Assembly (NCBI RefSeq): GCF_003148665.1
Contig: NZ_QGGQ01000014.1
Span: forward strand, 1-64,000
Source of the DNA: Maribacter polysiphoniae
GTDB lineage: Bacteria > Bacteroidota > Bacteroidia > Flavobacteriales > Flavobacteriaceae
Direction: 5' to 3'
Length of the DNA: 64,000 bases
The translations under genes and the position numbers were made by a program. Below are positions 43,536 through 52,968 of this stretch, piece by piece. The notes beneath the pieces are model-generated. The model searched no databases. It saw nothing but the letters and a program-made list of their open reading frames with translations, and was not told the DNA's origin. Every line of letters begins with the position of its first letter. The first letter of the stretch is position 1.

Positions 43536-44144
43536 ATGCCTTTTAAAAAATTACACGCCAATATACTAGAGCGCCTAGAGCGTATGGATATTGCAACACC
43601 AACCCCTTTTCAGCGCCGTAGTATACCGGTTATAAAAAGTGGTGCCAATGTATTTTGTACCGCACCGAAAGACAGTGGAAAAACAACCACGCTTATACTT
43701 ACCACTTTGCAAAAATTAAAATGTGAAGCGGTGGGGAATGCCCCAAGGGCCGTGGTTTTGGTGGAGAATAAGGAAAAGGCAATGGAATTATACCAAGAGT
43801 TCCTACGGTATACCAAATACAATTCACTCCGGGTTTATGTAGGGTATGAAGAATTGCATATCGATATACAGAAATCTGAGATTTTTGAGGGTGTGGATAT
43901 TCTTATTTCGACGCCTAAGACAATGAATAAGTTATTCCTATTGAATGGGGTGAGTACCTCACAATTGAAGATATTCAGTATTGATGATGCGGAATTTTTG
44001 ATTCAAAAATCAGACTCCAGTGCCATTATTTCCATTACACAGAGCATTCAAAAATGCCAGTATGTGCTATACACTGAGGAATTACACCCCAAAATAAAAC
44101 GTTTTGAATCGTATTTTATGGAGCATTCCAGAATAGTACAATAG
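43536..44144 (+). CDS. Helicase-like protein with a single, degenerate RecA domain
   Basis: 202 residues from ATG 43536 (MPFKKLHANILERLERMDIA); the frame upstream is non-family, and a TATATTTG box lies at 43481-43488. The Q motif (TPTPFQRRSIP), motif I (APKDSGKTT) and Ia-like residues of a DEAD-box N-terminal domain are present. Motif II reads DDAE rather than DEAD, and motif III is not recognisable. The protein stops before the second RecA domain, with no downstream frame to supply one. ATP may still bind, but RNA unwinding is unlikely. Possible regulator or decoy for the helicases next door. Confidence 0.75.
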   Translation: MPFKKLHANILERLERMDIATPTPFQRRSIPVIKSGANVFCTAPKDSGKTTTLILTTLQKLKCEAVGNAPRAVVLVENKEKAMELYQEFLRYTKYNSLRVYVGYEELHIDIQKSEIFEGVDILISTPKTMNKLFLLNGVSTSQLKIFSIDDAEFLIQKSDSSAIISITQSIQKCQYVLYTEELHPKIKRFESYFMEHSRIVQ

Positions 44145-44271
44145 GTTGTTTTATAGGGGTGTTGTGCATTAAAGCTATTTCAATAGGGCAAGTATTCCTT
44201 CCAATTCAGTAAGGTTACGACTAGAACGATTATCCGTGAGCCATACATTGCATTTGACGGGGTAAAACAAA

Positions 44272-44299
44272 AAAAGCGGAATAATAAAATCCCGCTTTT
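44272..44299 (-). terminator. Terminator of the DUF4382 gene
   Basis: AAAAGCGG (44272-44279) pairs with CCGCTTTT (44292-44299), 12-base loop, T-run on the minus strand, 20 bp after the DUF4382 stop. Confidence 0.8.
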
Positions 44300-44318
44300 A
44301 ACTATATGTAATGTTATA

Positions 44319-45212
44319 TTATTCTTCTGGTAACAACTCAAAATCTAGAACCGTCTTATTGGCAGCTTGTATTTTAACGTCTTCAGAGGTCTGCATAATA
44401 TACCCTTCTTTTTCAGTGACTACCGTATAGGTGCCGGCTTCAAGGCCCATAATCATATACGCGCCATTGATATCGGTAAAAGCACTGGTATTTAAGGTGT
44501 CTGCAATGTAAACACCGACTTGGGCACCTTCGATACCTACGGGAACTTCTTCGCGGCTTTCTGTGATAAGCCCCATGAGGGTACCTGCCGTTGACATATT
44601 ACAGGCCTTAATGACTGGTTTGAAATTGAATCCAGTGATTGAATTTAAATCCTTACTGTTTCCTTTTGCCACAAAGGATCTACTAATATCAAAATCAAGC
44701 AAAAGGTCAGAGCTTAGTCCACCATTCACAGCAAGGCCAGGTTTAATAAAGACTTTGATTCCTGATTGCGACCCACTTGGCACCTTTAAATCAAAGGTAG
44801 TTCCATCTGTAAGTATCACATTGACACCTTTAACGTAGACACGGATTAAATCATAGGTCCCTACAGGAACACTCAAGTCGACCAATTCCTGGGTAACACC
44901 ATTGGTGAGCTCTAAGAGGTTTACCTGTACTTCCTCTTCCATAAGTACCACAAAGGATTTTCCATTTTCGGTAGTCATATTAGTTGATGTACTATCGATA
45001 GCTTGGCCATCGAATTCCATGTTACCCTTATAACGGGCATCCACTTTGAAAACGGTCACATTTGCTTCGGCGACAAGATCATGTGGAAAAGGCGCATCAG
45101 TCAATTTTACCGATAGGCGACCATAGTCATTATTGTTATCATCATTATCGGAACATGACATGAGCAAGGTGCAAAATGCAAAAAGCACAATTGAAAACTT
45201 TGTAACTTTCAT
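44319..45212 (-). CDS. DUF4382 lipoprotein with carboxypeptidase-regulatory-like domain
   Basis: 297 residues. Lipoprotein leader (FAFCTLLMSCSDNDD, Cys20) with the acidic stretch after Cys expected of surface export. Residues 32-205 are DUF4382 (GRLSVKLTDAPFPHDLVAEANVTV). The last 85 residues form a beta-sandwich (TLMGLITESREEVPVGIEGAQVGVY ... FTDINGAYMIMGLEAGTYTV) like those used for substrate or surface contact. Likely a cell-surface protein of unknown role. It is followed by a terminator and preceded by the GH94 fragment. Confidence 0.87.
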   Translation of the reverse strand: MKVTKFSIVLFAFCTLLMSCSDNDDNNNDYGRLSVKLTDAPFPHDLVAEANVTVFKVDARYKGNMEFDGQAIDSTSTNMTTENGKSFVVLMEEEVQVNLLELTNGVTQELVDLSVPVGTYDLIRVYVKGVNVILTDGTTFDLKVPSGSQSGIKVFIKPGLAVNGGLSSDLLLDFDISRSFVAKGNSKDLNSITGFNFKPVIKACNMSTAGTLMGLITESREEVPVGIEGAQVGVYIADTLNTSAFTDINGAYMIMGLEAGTYTVVTEKEGYIMQTSEDVKIQAANKTVLDFELLPEE

Positions 45213-45352
45213 AAATTCAAAATTTATAATTAATGTTGGAGGTTTAACCCCTACTGCAGGGGATTATACAATTAACAACATATAACGATTTAACCCTACT
45301 TCATTTTTCATTTCTTCGATGAACTACTCCTATTTAACGCTTTCAGAAACAT

Positions 45353-45715
45353 TCATTTGAAAGAATTAACCAAACTATGGAGTAATTTAAGGGCTATGTG
45401 GAGTCCGTCTATATCACCCTTTAATCCAAATAAGCCATCGAAATGACATTGATATAACCACGGAGTGGCCCCTGTATTGAACAATTGGCTAGATCGGCCC
45501 GTGGTACGTGGGGATTGCCGAAAAGCTCCCCGGTAATAATTGGGGATAAAAACCGATAATTGTCCTCTTTGGATTAAATCGGCTTTATCTGGATCATGAA
45601 TCATTTCCCAAATTACTTTATAGGCCTTTTCGATTTGGCCCTTCATGTAAAGTCCATAAATATAAAAAGCCGCTGCATGGTTATATACCACTATAGAGAG
45701 CGTTTTGGCAAACAC
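45353..45715 (-). pseudogene. Fragment of a GH94 phosphorylase gene
   Basis: The frame VYNHAAAFYIYGLY ... FIPNYYRGAFRQSP ... DGLFGLKGDIDGLHI aligns with the C-terminal part of the intact GH94 gene at 48465-50843: about 79 of 102 residues are identical by eye, and the DNA matches closely over about 45370-45695. The homology fades on both sides, with no start or stop of the family. It is the relic of a second, diverged copy, left beside the KefC gene after loss of the rest. Confidence 0.85.
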
Positions 45716-45746
45716 GTAAAATTTATCGATGAATGGTATTTTTGCT

Positions 45747-47639
45747 CTAGGTATTGTCTTCGGTTTTCAACAAGGTCTTTCGTATGGCCTCACTATCCCA
45801 ATGTTGATCGTACTCGACGATACCTCTTTTAAAATCCTCGTTTAGGTATTTTTCTTGTTGCTCTAGCTCCTGTCTTGCCTTAAAAATATAGTTCTTTTCG
45901 TCTTTAGGTTCTTTGGCCAAACGTCTAAGGATGCCTTCATCATATTGAATAAATTTATGGACCTGTCTGTTTAGGGTGTATTTTCTGAAACCCATTTTAC
46001 TGAGTACGTCCTTGGCCAATGTTAAGGAAGTTTCCAACGATTCGCGATAAATGTTTTCCATGCCCAGATTTAATAACCCATAAGCGTCATATCTGTTTTT
46101 TGCCCGGATCATTAGTTCTACATGGGGATATTTGGATTTTACCAGTTTGGTTATCCGTCGGGTAACATCGGGGTTGTCTACGGCGCAGATCAAAATTTTC
46201 GCTTCGGCGATTCCTGCTGCTTCCAAGAGGTCTAAACGTGTGGCATCCCCATAATAAACTTCAAATCCCATTTTACGTAGAAAATCGACGCGATTGGAGT
46301 CTTGGTCCAAAATCGTGGCCTCTACCCCATGTGACCGTAAGAACCGCCCAACGGTGTTGCCAAAATGGCCAAACCCAACGAGGATTATCTTTTGGGATTT
46401 CGCAATATGGTCCATAGGTCTTTTTATCGACTCCTTAGTCCCGATTTTAGGGAGGATCAAACGTTCATTCACCATGCCGATAATCGGTGTCAAGGTCATG
46501 GTCAATGCCGTTATGACCAGCATCATATCCATTTGACCACTATTTAGGATATTGAGGTTAAAGGCAAAGGAGAGCAATACAAAGGCAAATTCACCAATTT
46601 GTGCCAAACTGAAGGTGAGTAGTAATTTTTGATCTAGTTTTAATTTAAAAATATGTCCCGTAATAAATAAAACAATGGCTTTTAAAACAATAATGGCGAA
46701 CAATATTCCCCCAATGGTCAAGGGACTTTTAGCGATGACCACAAAATTTATGGATGCGCCTACTGCCATAAAGAACAATCCCAACAATAAGTTCTTGAAG
46801 GGTTCCAATGTGCTTTCGAGTTCGTGTTTAAATTCACTGTTAGAGAGTACTACCCCTCCTAAAAAAGCACCTAAAGCGGGACTTAGTCCAACATACTCCA
46901 TTAAGTACGAAATACCGAAAACAATCAATAAGGCAGAAGCGATCAATAACTCCCTTACCCCCGTATTTGCTACTTTACGTAACATGGGAACGATTAAATA
47001 TTTACCCGCGACGATAATCAGTACGACCGATAAAATAATAGCCAGTGTTTGAAATCCTAACGGTAAGGTATCCAGTAGATTGGCATGCTCTCCATGATTT
47101 TCCCCTGTAGTGCCTCCTTCTGAATTGGATAATAAGGGTATAGCACCCAGCATCAGGATCACAATGATATCTTGAAACAGTAAAATAGAAAAGGAAGAAG
47201 AACCAAAGGTGGTATCCATCAACCCCTTTTCCTTAATCGTCTGCAATGCGATTGCCGTAGACGATAGGGCGACGGCCATTGATATGACCAGGGATACTTT
47301 CCATTCAAACCCCAAAAACATAAAGAGAACATACGATAATAGCATGGTCCCCGCGACTTGAATACCTCCCATACCGAGAATGGTTTTCCGCATTTTCCAG
47401 AAGTTTTTGGGTTCAATTTCAAGTCCGATCAAAAACAACATAACAACTACCCCGAATTCTGCAAAATGAAGAATGTCCTGACCGTCTTCCCCGATATAAC
47501 CTAACACGTACGGACCTATTAAAACACCAGCCAATAAATATCCCAAAACAGAGCTGAGGCCTAATCGTTTGGCGACGGATACACAGATAATGGCTCCCGC
47601 TAAAAATACTATGGCTTGAAAAAGTATACTTCCTGTCAT
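45747..47639 (-). CDS. Cation:proton antiporter CPA2 family, KefC-like
   Basis: 630 residues. About 12 membrane helices (residues 5-380; FGVVVMLFLIGLEIEPKNFWKMRK, LGAFLGGVVLSNSEF) are followed by a TrkA-N/RCK domain with Rossmann motif VGFGHFGNTVGRFLR (about residue 410) and a coiled tail. KefC-type systems release K+ in exchange for H+ when electrophiles are present, cooling the cell pH. The KefG-like oxidoreductase starts 3 bp upstream in the same operon, matching the enteric Kef pairing. Sensing by glutathione adducts is inferred and not certain in this phylum. Confidence 0.93.
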   Translation of the reverse strand: MTGSILFQAIVFLAGAIICVSVAKRLGLSSVLGYLLAGVLIGPYVLGYIGEDGQDILHFAEFGVVVMLFLIGLEIEPKNFWKMRKTILGMGGIQVAGTMLLSYVLFMFLGFEWKVSLVISMAVALSSTAIALQTIKEKGLMDTTFGSSSFSILLFQDIIVILMLGAIPLLSNSEGGTTGENHGEHANLLDTLPLGFQTLAIILSVVLIIVAGKYLIVPMLRKVANTGVRELLIASALLIVFGISYLMEYVGLSPALGAFLGGVVLSNSEFKHELESTLEPFKNLLLGLFFMAVGASINFVVIAKSPLTIGGILFAIIVLKAIVLFITGHIFKLKLDQKLLLTFSLAQIGEFAFVLLSFAFNLNILNSGQMDMMLVITALTMTLTPIIGMVNERLILPKIGTKESIKRPMDHIAKSQKIILVGFGHFGNTVGRFLRSHGVEATILDQDSNRVDFLRKMGFEVYYGDATRLDLLEAAGIAEAKILICAVDNPDVTRRITKLVKSKYPHVELMIRAKNRYDAYGLLNLGMENIYRESLETSLTLAKDVLSKMGFRKYTLNRQVHKFIQYDEGILRRLAKEPKDEKNYIFKARQELEQQEKYLNEDFKRGIVEYDQHWDSEAIRKTLLKTEDNT

Positions 47640-47642
47640 GAA

Positions 47643-48239
47643 TTAATCAGTATTTAGTTGGAGAATATCGTTTAGAAATGCACAGTCTTTAAAATCACCA
47701 ACGGATTCATCTTGCTGCAATAAATTGATCAAGGCCCCATATTGATGGGCATATTGTATTAATTCATCATTTGTCAATTGATGTGTTCCCATAACGGCAA
47801 AGGGAGGGAGATAGGTCATTCCACATAAATTTGCGGTTTGTTCAAACGGTCTTAAGAATTCATTTACCGAAAAAGTGTTGGTGCCCGCCGAACAGTAAAG
47901 ATCCCGTGAACCACCAGCGGTAATGGCATTAAAGCATATTTTGGAATCTAAGGCAGTACCCTTGGGTCCATATGCCCAATTAAACTCCAAAACCATATCC
48001 ATCCACTGTTTCATTAAAGGAGGACAACTATACCAATACAAAGGATGATGCCATATAATGACATCGTGCTGATCCAATAATGCTTTTTCCACTGGCACAT
48101 CAATATGAAAATCAGGGTAGCGTTCATATAGGTCATGAAAGGTTACCCCCTCTATATCCTTGATATGGTCGACCAAAACAGCATTGGCCCTGGAGCTTTC
48201 AAATTTAGGATGTGAAAACAGGATCAGTATTTTTTTCAT
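47643..48239 (-). CDS. KefF/KefG-like NAD(P)H oxidoreductase
   Basis: 198 residues, flavodoxin-fold family. MKKILILFSHPKFESSRANAVLVD (FMN phosphate loop), HHPLYWYSCPPLMKQWMDMVL and the AITAGGSRDLYC segment are typical of the ancillary subunits KefF and KefG, which bind to and activate Kef channels. It is the first gene of the pair with the CPA2 antiporter, 3 bp away. Quinone reductase activity of its own is likely. Confidence 0.9.
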   Translation of the reverse strand: MKKILILFSHPKFESSRANAVLVDHIKDIEGVTFHDLYERYPDFHIDVPVEKALLDQHDVIIWHHPLYWYSCPPLMKQWMDMVLEFNWAYGPKGTALDSKICFNAITAGGSRDLYCSAGTNTFSVNEFLRPFEQTANLCGMTYLPPFAVMGTHQLTNDELIQYAHQYGALINLLQQDESVGDFKDCAFLNDILQLNTD

Positions 48240-48464
48240 TTTACGAACTTAATTGAAAATTGGATAGGATAATATCAATGATGGGTATAAACCTACGGAA
48301 GTATACAAAATAGTATTACGCGGATGATTATTTTGCTTTCTCCAAATACTCCCCACACATGACCAAAAAAACGAATACAATTGTATAGGCCTTCTCTTTT
48401 TGAAGAAAAAAGGACAGCAGCACTTATGGGATAATTTATCGGGGTATCTTATAGAGATACACTT

Positions 48465-50843
48465 TTACATTTCGGAAATACGGACATCTACTTCATAAAC
48501 ACGGGGTTCAATGTTTGTGATAACCGACGTTTTTAAAATTTGGCCATTTACGGAGATCTTTGTTTTCGAAATACCGGATTCCCGTTGTATATCAACCTTA
48601 AAGGTTGCCCCCCTGAACTGCCGAACGACTTCTGCCCTATTCCATGCTTTGGGTAATTTTGGGGCTATGTGGAGTCCGTCTACATCACCCTTTAATCCAA
48701 ATAAGCCATCGATAAGGCAGCGATACAACCAAGGAGCGGCCCCTGTATTGAACAATTGGCTAGATCGGCCTGCGGTACGTGGGAATTGCCGAAAAGCTCC
48801 CCGGTAATAATTGGGGATAAAAACCGGTAATTGTCCTCTTTGGACCAAATCAGCCTCATCGGGACCGGGAATCATTTTGCGAAGTACTTCATAGGCCTTT
48901 TCGCTATGGTCCGTCGTATAAAGACCAAAAATATAAAAAGCCGCAGCATGGTTGTAAACCGCTCCATTTTCGGCAGAACCCGGGAATTTTTGGGTCACGC
49001 GCCCCACATCCTCACGCATTTTGGTATATGATGGTGCCAACATCTCCACACCATAGGGCGTTTCCAATTCTTTTTGAACCGAAGCAATGATTTTGTCGCT
49101 TTTATCAGCATCGGCACAACCCGATAATAAGGCCCAACCTTGGGTATTCAGGAAAATGCGCCCCTCAAGGTCTTTCCTTACCCCAAAAACCACATTGTCA
49201 TCGGTAATTCCCCGAGCATACCAATCACCATCCCATAAGTGGGTATTGATCGCTCTATTCAATTCATCGGCTTTGCGTGAAAAATCATCGGCAAGTCCAA
49301 TAGTAGTATTGTTTCTACATATTCCAGCCCAGGTTTTTAAGGCGTATCCCGTGGCCATGGACAACCAGCCCGAAACACCCTTGCCTTTTGGGCCGACCAT
49401 ATTCATAGGGTCGCACCAATCCCCTTGTTCAATATAATTCAATCCTCTTTCATCCCTGTTTTTGTATAACCACAGCATGGCGCGATTCATATGTTCTGTG
49501 ACCGTTGCTGTTTTTTCGTTGTCCGAAAAGGGAACCTTTTCTTGCAATAGGGCATAGTCATTGGTTTCATCCAAATAGGCTTTTAGACAAATGGGTAACC
49601 ATACACAATGGTCTGTATGGGGTACTTGATTAATGTACTTGAGCTCTGCGTCTTCATGGATTAAAATTCCATCGGGCATGGCGCCACTTTCAGCTTGTTG
49701 GCTTAAGGCGGTAATGTAGGCTTGTCGTGCCACCTCTTTTTGTATGTATCCTGTTCCCATATTATCCTGAAGAAAATTCCGGGTTTGTGGATCGGTACTT
49801 AAGCGATTGGTTTCACCGTGGTAATATATCTGTCGTGGGAGCCAGTTGTTCACGAAATTATCCAAGGCGGCATCCGGGGTTTTGATCTGTAAACATCCCT
49901 TCCCCTTTGCTATATAATCGTCGTATTCCCGTTTGGTGGCATCAAATCCCGTAACCTTATTTTCTGAGGTATCGCTAAAGTATCGTTTTCCAATATCCTC
50001 AATTTCCTTTTCGTCCTTGGCGGGGCCAAATAGAAAACGATAGGTTCTTTCCTGTTCGGGCTGTAATTTTAATCGGTATTGGAATACACATGCCGGGGTT
50101 TCATATCGGGCATCCCCTTTAAGTAGTTCCTCCCCTACGATACCTGTTGGATTATGGAGTCCGCCTTCCCCTTCAAAAGCCGCTTGGTTCACTTCCCAAG
50201 AAGTAGGGATGGTGTCTGCAAGAAGATACGTCTTGTCTTTAAGCGTCTTTATCCTATCATATTCCTTATATTTTTGATAGGGTGTAATCGATGAACATAC
50301 TATGGCATTAAGATTGGCATCGTATTCCCCGGATTGGTTCATCCACGACATATAACCCACAGGAAAATAAGGATATATACTTATTTTTCGGGATTTAGAA
50401 GTGATGTTTTTAACCGTAAAGCTCCACTGCTCCAGGGCTTCGTTGGTAGGAAGGCTTAAACGCATTTCAATAGAGAGTCCGTCATGTTCGATCTTCCATA
50501 GGATGTCACTTTTTCCAGCGGAAAAAACAAAATTGTCCAAGGGGGTTTTAACCGGAGCGTAGGGAGTTGAAAACAGGCTATTGGTTTCTTCGTCCTTAAT
50601 ATAAAAAAAGCGACCGGGATGATGCGCATAATAGGGTTGTTCCGGTTGCATAAAGGTTTTGGCCTCCAGATTGGGCGCATGTGCATATTTTGTAGGTTCG
50701 GGCTGCATAAACTGGGCTACGGCATACCCACGGCAATTCATATGAACCATCATCTTCTTATTCCATAGAAAAGCGGATGCATTGGGCAATTTAACTGGGC
50801 TATGGAGTTCAAGACGAGCTCCGTTTTCTACAGGTTGGATCAT
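48465..50843 (-). CDS. GH94 beta-glycoside phosphorylase
   Basis: 792 residues, full length for cellobiose- or cellobionate-type GH94. An N-terminal beta-sandwich (to about residue 290) precedes an (alpha/alpha)6 barrel with the general-acid Asp in EQGDWCDPMNMVG. The C-terminal part has FIPNYYRGAFRQFP and GLFGLKGDVDGLHI. GH94 enzymes split beta-linked disaccharides (cellobiose, cellobionate, chitobiose, laminaribiose types) with phosphate, giving a sugar 1-phosphate. The exact substrate is unclear. The start overlaps the symporter stop by 4 bp, so import and cleavage are coupled. Confidence 0.92.
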   Translation of the reverse strand: MIQPVENGARLELHSPVKLPNASAFLWNKKMMVHMNCRGYAVAQFMQPEPTKYAHAPNLEAKTFMQPEQPYYAHHPGRFFYIKDEETNSLFSTPYAPVKTPLDNFVFSAGKSDILWKIEHDGLSIEMRLSLPTNEALEQWSFTVKNITSKSRKISIYPYFPVGYMSWMNQSGEYDANLNAIVCSSITPYQKYKEYDRIKTLKDKTYLLADTIPTSWEVNQAAFEGEGGLHNPTGIVGEELLKGDARYETPACVFQYRLKLQPEQERTYRFLFGPAKDEKEIEDIGKRYFSDTSENKVTGFDATKREYDDYIAKGKGCLQIKTPDAALDNFVNNWLPRQIYYHGETNRLSTDPQTRNFLQDNMGTGYIQKEVARQAYITALSQQAESGAMPDGILIHEDAELKYINQVPHTDHCVWLPICLKAYLDETNDYALLQEKVPFSDNEKTATVTEHMNRAMLWLYKNRDERGLNYIEQGDWCDPMNMVGPKGKGVSGWLSMATGYALKTWAGICRNNTTIGLADDFSRKADELNRAINTHLWDGDWYARGITDDNVVFGVRKDLEGRIFLNTQGWALLSGCADADKSDKIIASVQKELETPYGVEMLAPSYTKMREDVGRVTQKFPGSAENGAVYNHAAAFYIFGLYTTDHSEKAYEVLRKMIPGPDEADLVQRGQLPVFIPNYYRGAFRQFPRTAGRSSQLFNTGAAPWLYRCLIDGLFGLKGDVDGLHIAPKLPKAWNRAEVVRQFRGATFKVDIQRESGISKTKISVNGQILKTSVITNIEPRVYEVDVRISEM

Positions 50844-52222
50844 TGTTGTTCTGCTGACTTTCGTTCTTTCAATTCACTTTGTACTTTTTTGAGCAAGGTA
50901 TTGTCCAAGTTGTAATAGCGCATTACAAAAGCGGCGAATAGGGCCACAATGCCTGGCATTATACTAATGGTCAATATAATTCCCGTTTGGGAGGCGTTGG
51001 ACTGTGCCTCATTGGCAACATATCCCATGGTAGCCAATACCGTTCCGATAGCGAACGAGGCCAAGGCCCCACCTAATTTCTGGGAAAAAATGGCCGCGGA
51101 AAAGGTCATAGCGGTCGCTCTTCTACCCGTTTTCCATTCGGTATAGTCGGCTGTATCGGCATACATTGAGAATGCCAAAGGGGATTTGGGTCCCAATGCC
51201 AAACCAATTAATATATGAACGGTAAACATCAACCAAATGGCATCACTGGGAATAAAGTAAAAAAGAATGGATAAAACACCGGTAATAGCCATAAGTAACA
51301 TGAGGAGGTTCTTTTTATCCAAGAATCTTGTCAATACCGGGGTCAATGCAGCCCCAGCCGCCAAAGCGAGTCCGTAGGCCGTAAGGAAGTACTTGATCAA
51401 GTCCGGCCGTTTCACAAAATATTTGATATAATAGATAGAAGCTCCCGCACGCATGGTAATGGTAATCATAATGATCAATGCGATGCTGAACAATACTAAC
51501 CATGGTTTGTTTTTCAATAAATCCTTAATGTCGCCAAAGGCATTTGTTTTTTGGTGTTCCGGGGGTGAAATCCGCTCTTTGGTAGTGTAAAATACTAGGG
51601 CGAATAAAAGGGCAGCAAGAATACCATAAACCCCCATGGTCAATTGCCATCCTAGGGTTTCGTTCCCGTTGCCAAGGAAGGTCACGAGGTCTAACGTGAA
51701 AAAGTTGACCAAAGTGGTGCCGGTAAATGCCGCGATGAAACGAAAACTGACCAATTCGGTCCTATCCTGACTTCTTCCTGTGATGACCCCCGATAGTGCG
51801 GAATAAGGGACACTAAGTACCGTATACATCATCATCATTAGGGTGTAGGTACCATAGGCCCAGATAACCTTGCCCCCTTCTGCCAAATCGGGGGTAGTAT
51901 AAGTAAGGACCCCGGCAGCGGCCATAGGTAAGCCTCCCCACAATAAGTAGGGTCTAAATTTACCAAAACGTGTTTTTGTGCGGTCGGCAATGGCTCCCAT
52001 TATGGGGTCGGTAAATGCATCGACAATTTTCGTCACCAACATCATGGTACCGGCGGCGGCGGCGGAAATGCCGAAGACATCGGTATAAAAGATCAAGAGA
52101 AAGGCGGAAATATTGGCCCAATAGAAATTGAAGCCCAAATCGCCCAGTCCATACCCTATTTTTTCCTTTAGCGCAATAGGGGCCAAAATCCCTTCTTGAT
52201 CGGTTTGTTGCTTTTTCGACAT
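50840..52222 (-). CDS. GPH-family sugar:cation symporter
   Basis: 460 residues with 12 membrane helices. The N-terminal signature YGLGDLGFNFYWANISAFLLIFYTDVFG, DAFTDPIMGAIADRTKTRFGKFRPYLLW (loop 2-3) and the central RISPPEHQKTN loop place it in the glycoside-pentoside-hexuronide (GPH, MFS) family like MelB or XynB. It imports glycosides with Na+ or H+. First gene of the operon with the GH94 phosphorylase, whose substrate it presumably supplies. Confidence 0.93.
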   Translation of the reverse strand: MSKKQQTDQEGILAPIALKEKIGYGLGDLGFNFYWANISAFLLIFYTDVFGISAAAAGTMMLVTKIVDAFTDPIMGAIADRTKTRFGKFRPYLLWGGLPMAAAGVLTYTTPDLAEGGKVIWAYGTYTLMMMMYTVLSVPYSALSGVITGRSQDRTELVSFRFIAAFTGTTLVNFFTLDLVTFLGNGNETLGWQLTMGVYGILAALLFALVFYTTKERISPPEHQKTNAFGDIKDLLKNKPWLVLFSIALIIMITITMRAGASIYYIKYFVKRPDLIKYFLTAYGLALAAGAALTPVLTRFLDKKNLLMLLMAITGVLSILFYFIPSDAIWLMFTVHILIGLALGPKSPLAFSMYADTADYTEWKTGRRATAMTFSAAIFSQKLGGALASFAIGTVLATMGYVANEAQSNASQTGIILTISIMPGIVALFAAFVMRYYNLDNTLLKKVQSELKERKSAEQQ

Positions 52223-52396
52223 TCGGTTGGTTTTGTTTTAAGGGATTTAAGGTAGGAAGTTAAATTTATTCCGAATACCCGAATAGCGTCAAATCCTGAT
52301 ATTATTTAGAATGTATCAAAATCCGAAAATCACCCCTTTTATCAAAAACCATCAAACGGACGAGGGTGAACAAATTACAACTGCCTATTATTTTAA

Positions 52397-52404
52397 TATA
52401 TTTG
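52397..52404 (+). promoter_or_regulatory. -7 box of the metal-binding lipoprotein gene
   Basis: TATATTTG matches TAnnTTTG, 55 bp before the ATG at 52460. No TTG at the proper spacing was found. Confidence 0.4.
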
Positions 52405-52459
52405 GGACCAATACAAAGGATGTTCCACTTATGAACACATATCCTAAAAAACAAATACT

Positions 52460-52774
52460 ATGAAAATCAAGTCAACCGCCTTATCACTTTTATTATTGGC
52501 ATTCACCATGATGGCACTTACCTCGTGTAAGGACAAAAAAGCCGAACCCAAGACAGAAACCCATGAAGAACTGCATGCTTCGGCCACCTTCCAGTGTCCT
52601 ATGGATTGTGAGGATGGCAAAACGTATGAAGAACCAGGTACCTGCCCAGTTTGTAAAATGGACTTACAGGAAGTAAAGCAAGGTGATGCAGTGACCTGCA
52701 CGGTTCATAAGGACGGGAATTGCATCTGTGAAGGTGAAAAATGTGAATGTGATAATTGCCCCATGCATACTTAA
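52460..52774 (+). CDS. Lipoprotein with heavy-metal-binding domain and Cys-rich tail
   Basis: 104 residues. Lipoprotein leader (LLLAFTMMALTSC, Cys23), a Lys/Glu linker, then an HMBD-like unit (FQCPMDCEDGKTYEEPGTC + PVCKMDL). The final 27 residues (CTVH...CIC...CEC..C...H) hold six Cys and two His, much like the metal centre of bacterial metallothioneins. A metal sink or chaperone at the outside of the inner or outer membrane is inferred, fitting the Cu-type efflux operon elsewhere in the window. The gene stands alone with its own terminator. Confidence 0.85.
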   Translation: MKIKSTALSLLLLAFTMMALTSCKDKKAEPKTETHEELHASATFQCPMDCEDGKTYEEPGTCPVCKMDLQEVKQGDAVTCTVHKDGNCICEGEKCECDNCPMHT

Positions 52775-52799
52775 TGGAAATCATTCATCATATAGTTGA

Positions 52800-52828
52800 A
52801 GCACCCTAAAAACGGGGTGCTTTTTTTT
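52800..52828 (+). terminator. Terminator of the metal-binding lipoprotein gene
   Basis: AGCACCC (52800-52806) pairs with GGGTGCT (52815-52821), 8-base loop, followed by a long T-run, 26 bp after the stop. Confidence 0.88.
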
Positions 52829-52968
52829 GCCTAACGGGAATAGGGAGATAAGTCCATACCGGAATGTAGCCTTGGTAAAAGTTTCCTGAATGAAGGGTTG
52901 GATTGTTAAATATTCTATAATACGTTATGAAACAGTGTTGTAAGAATGATTATTTTATATTTTTAAGT

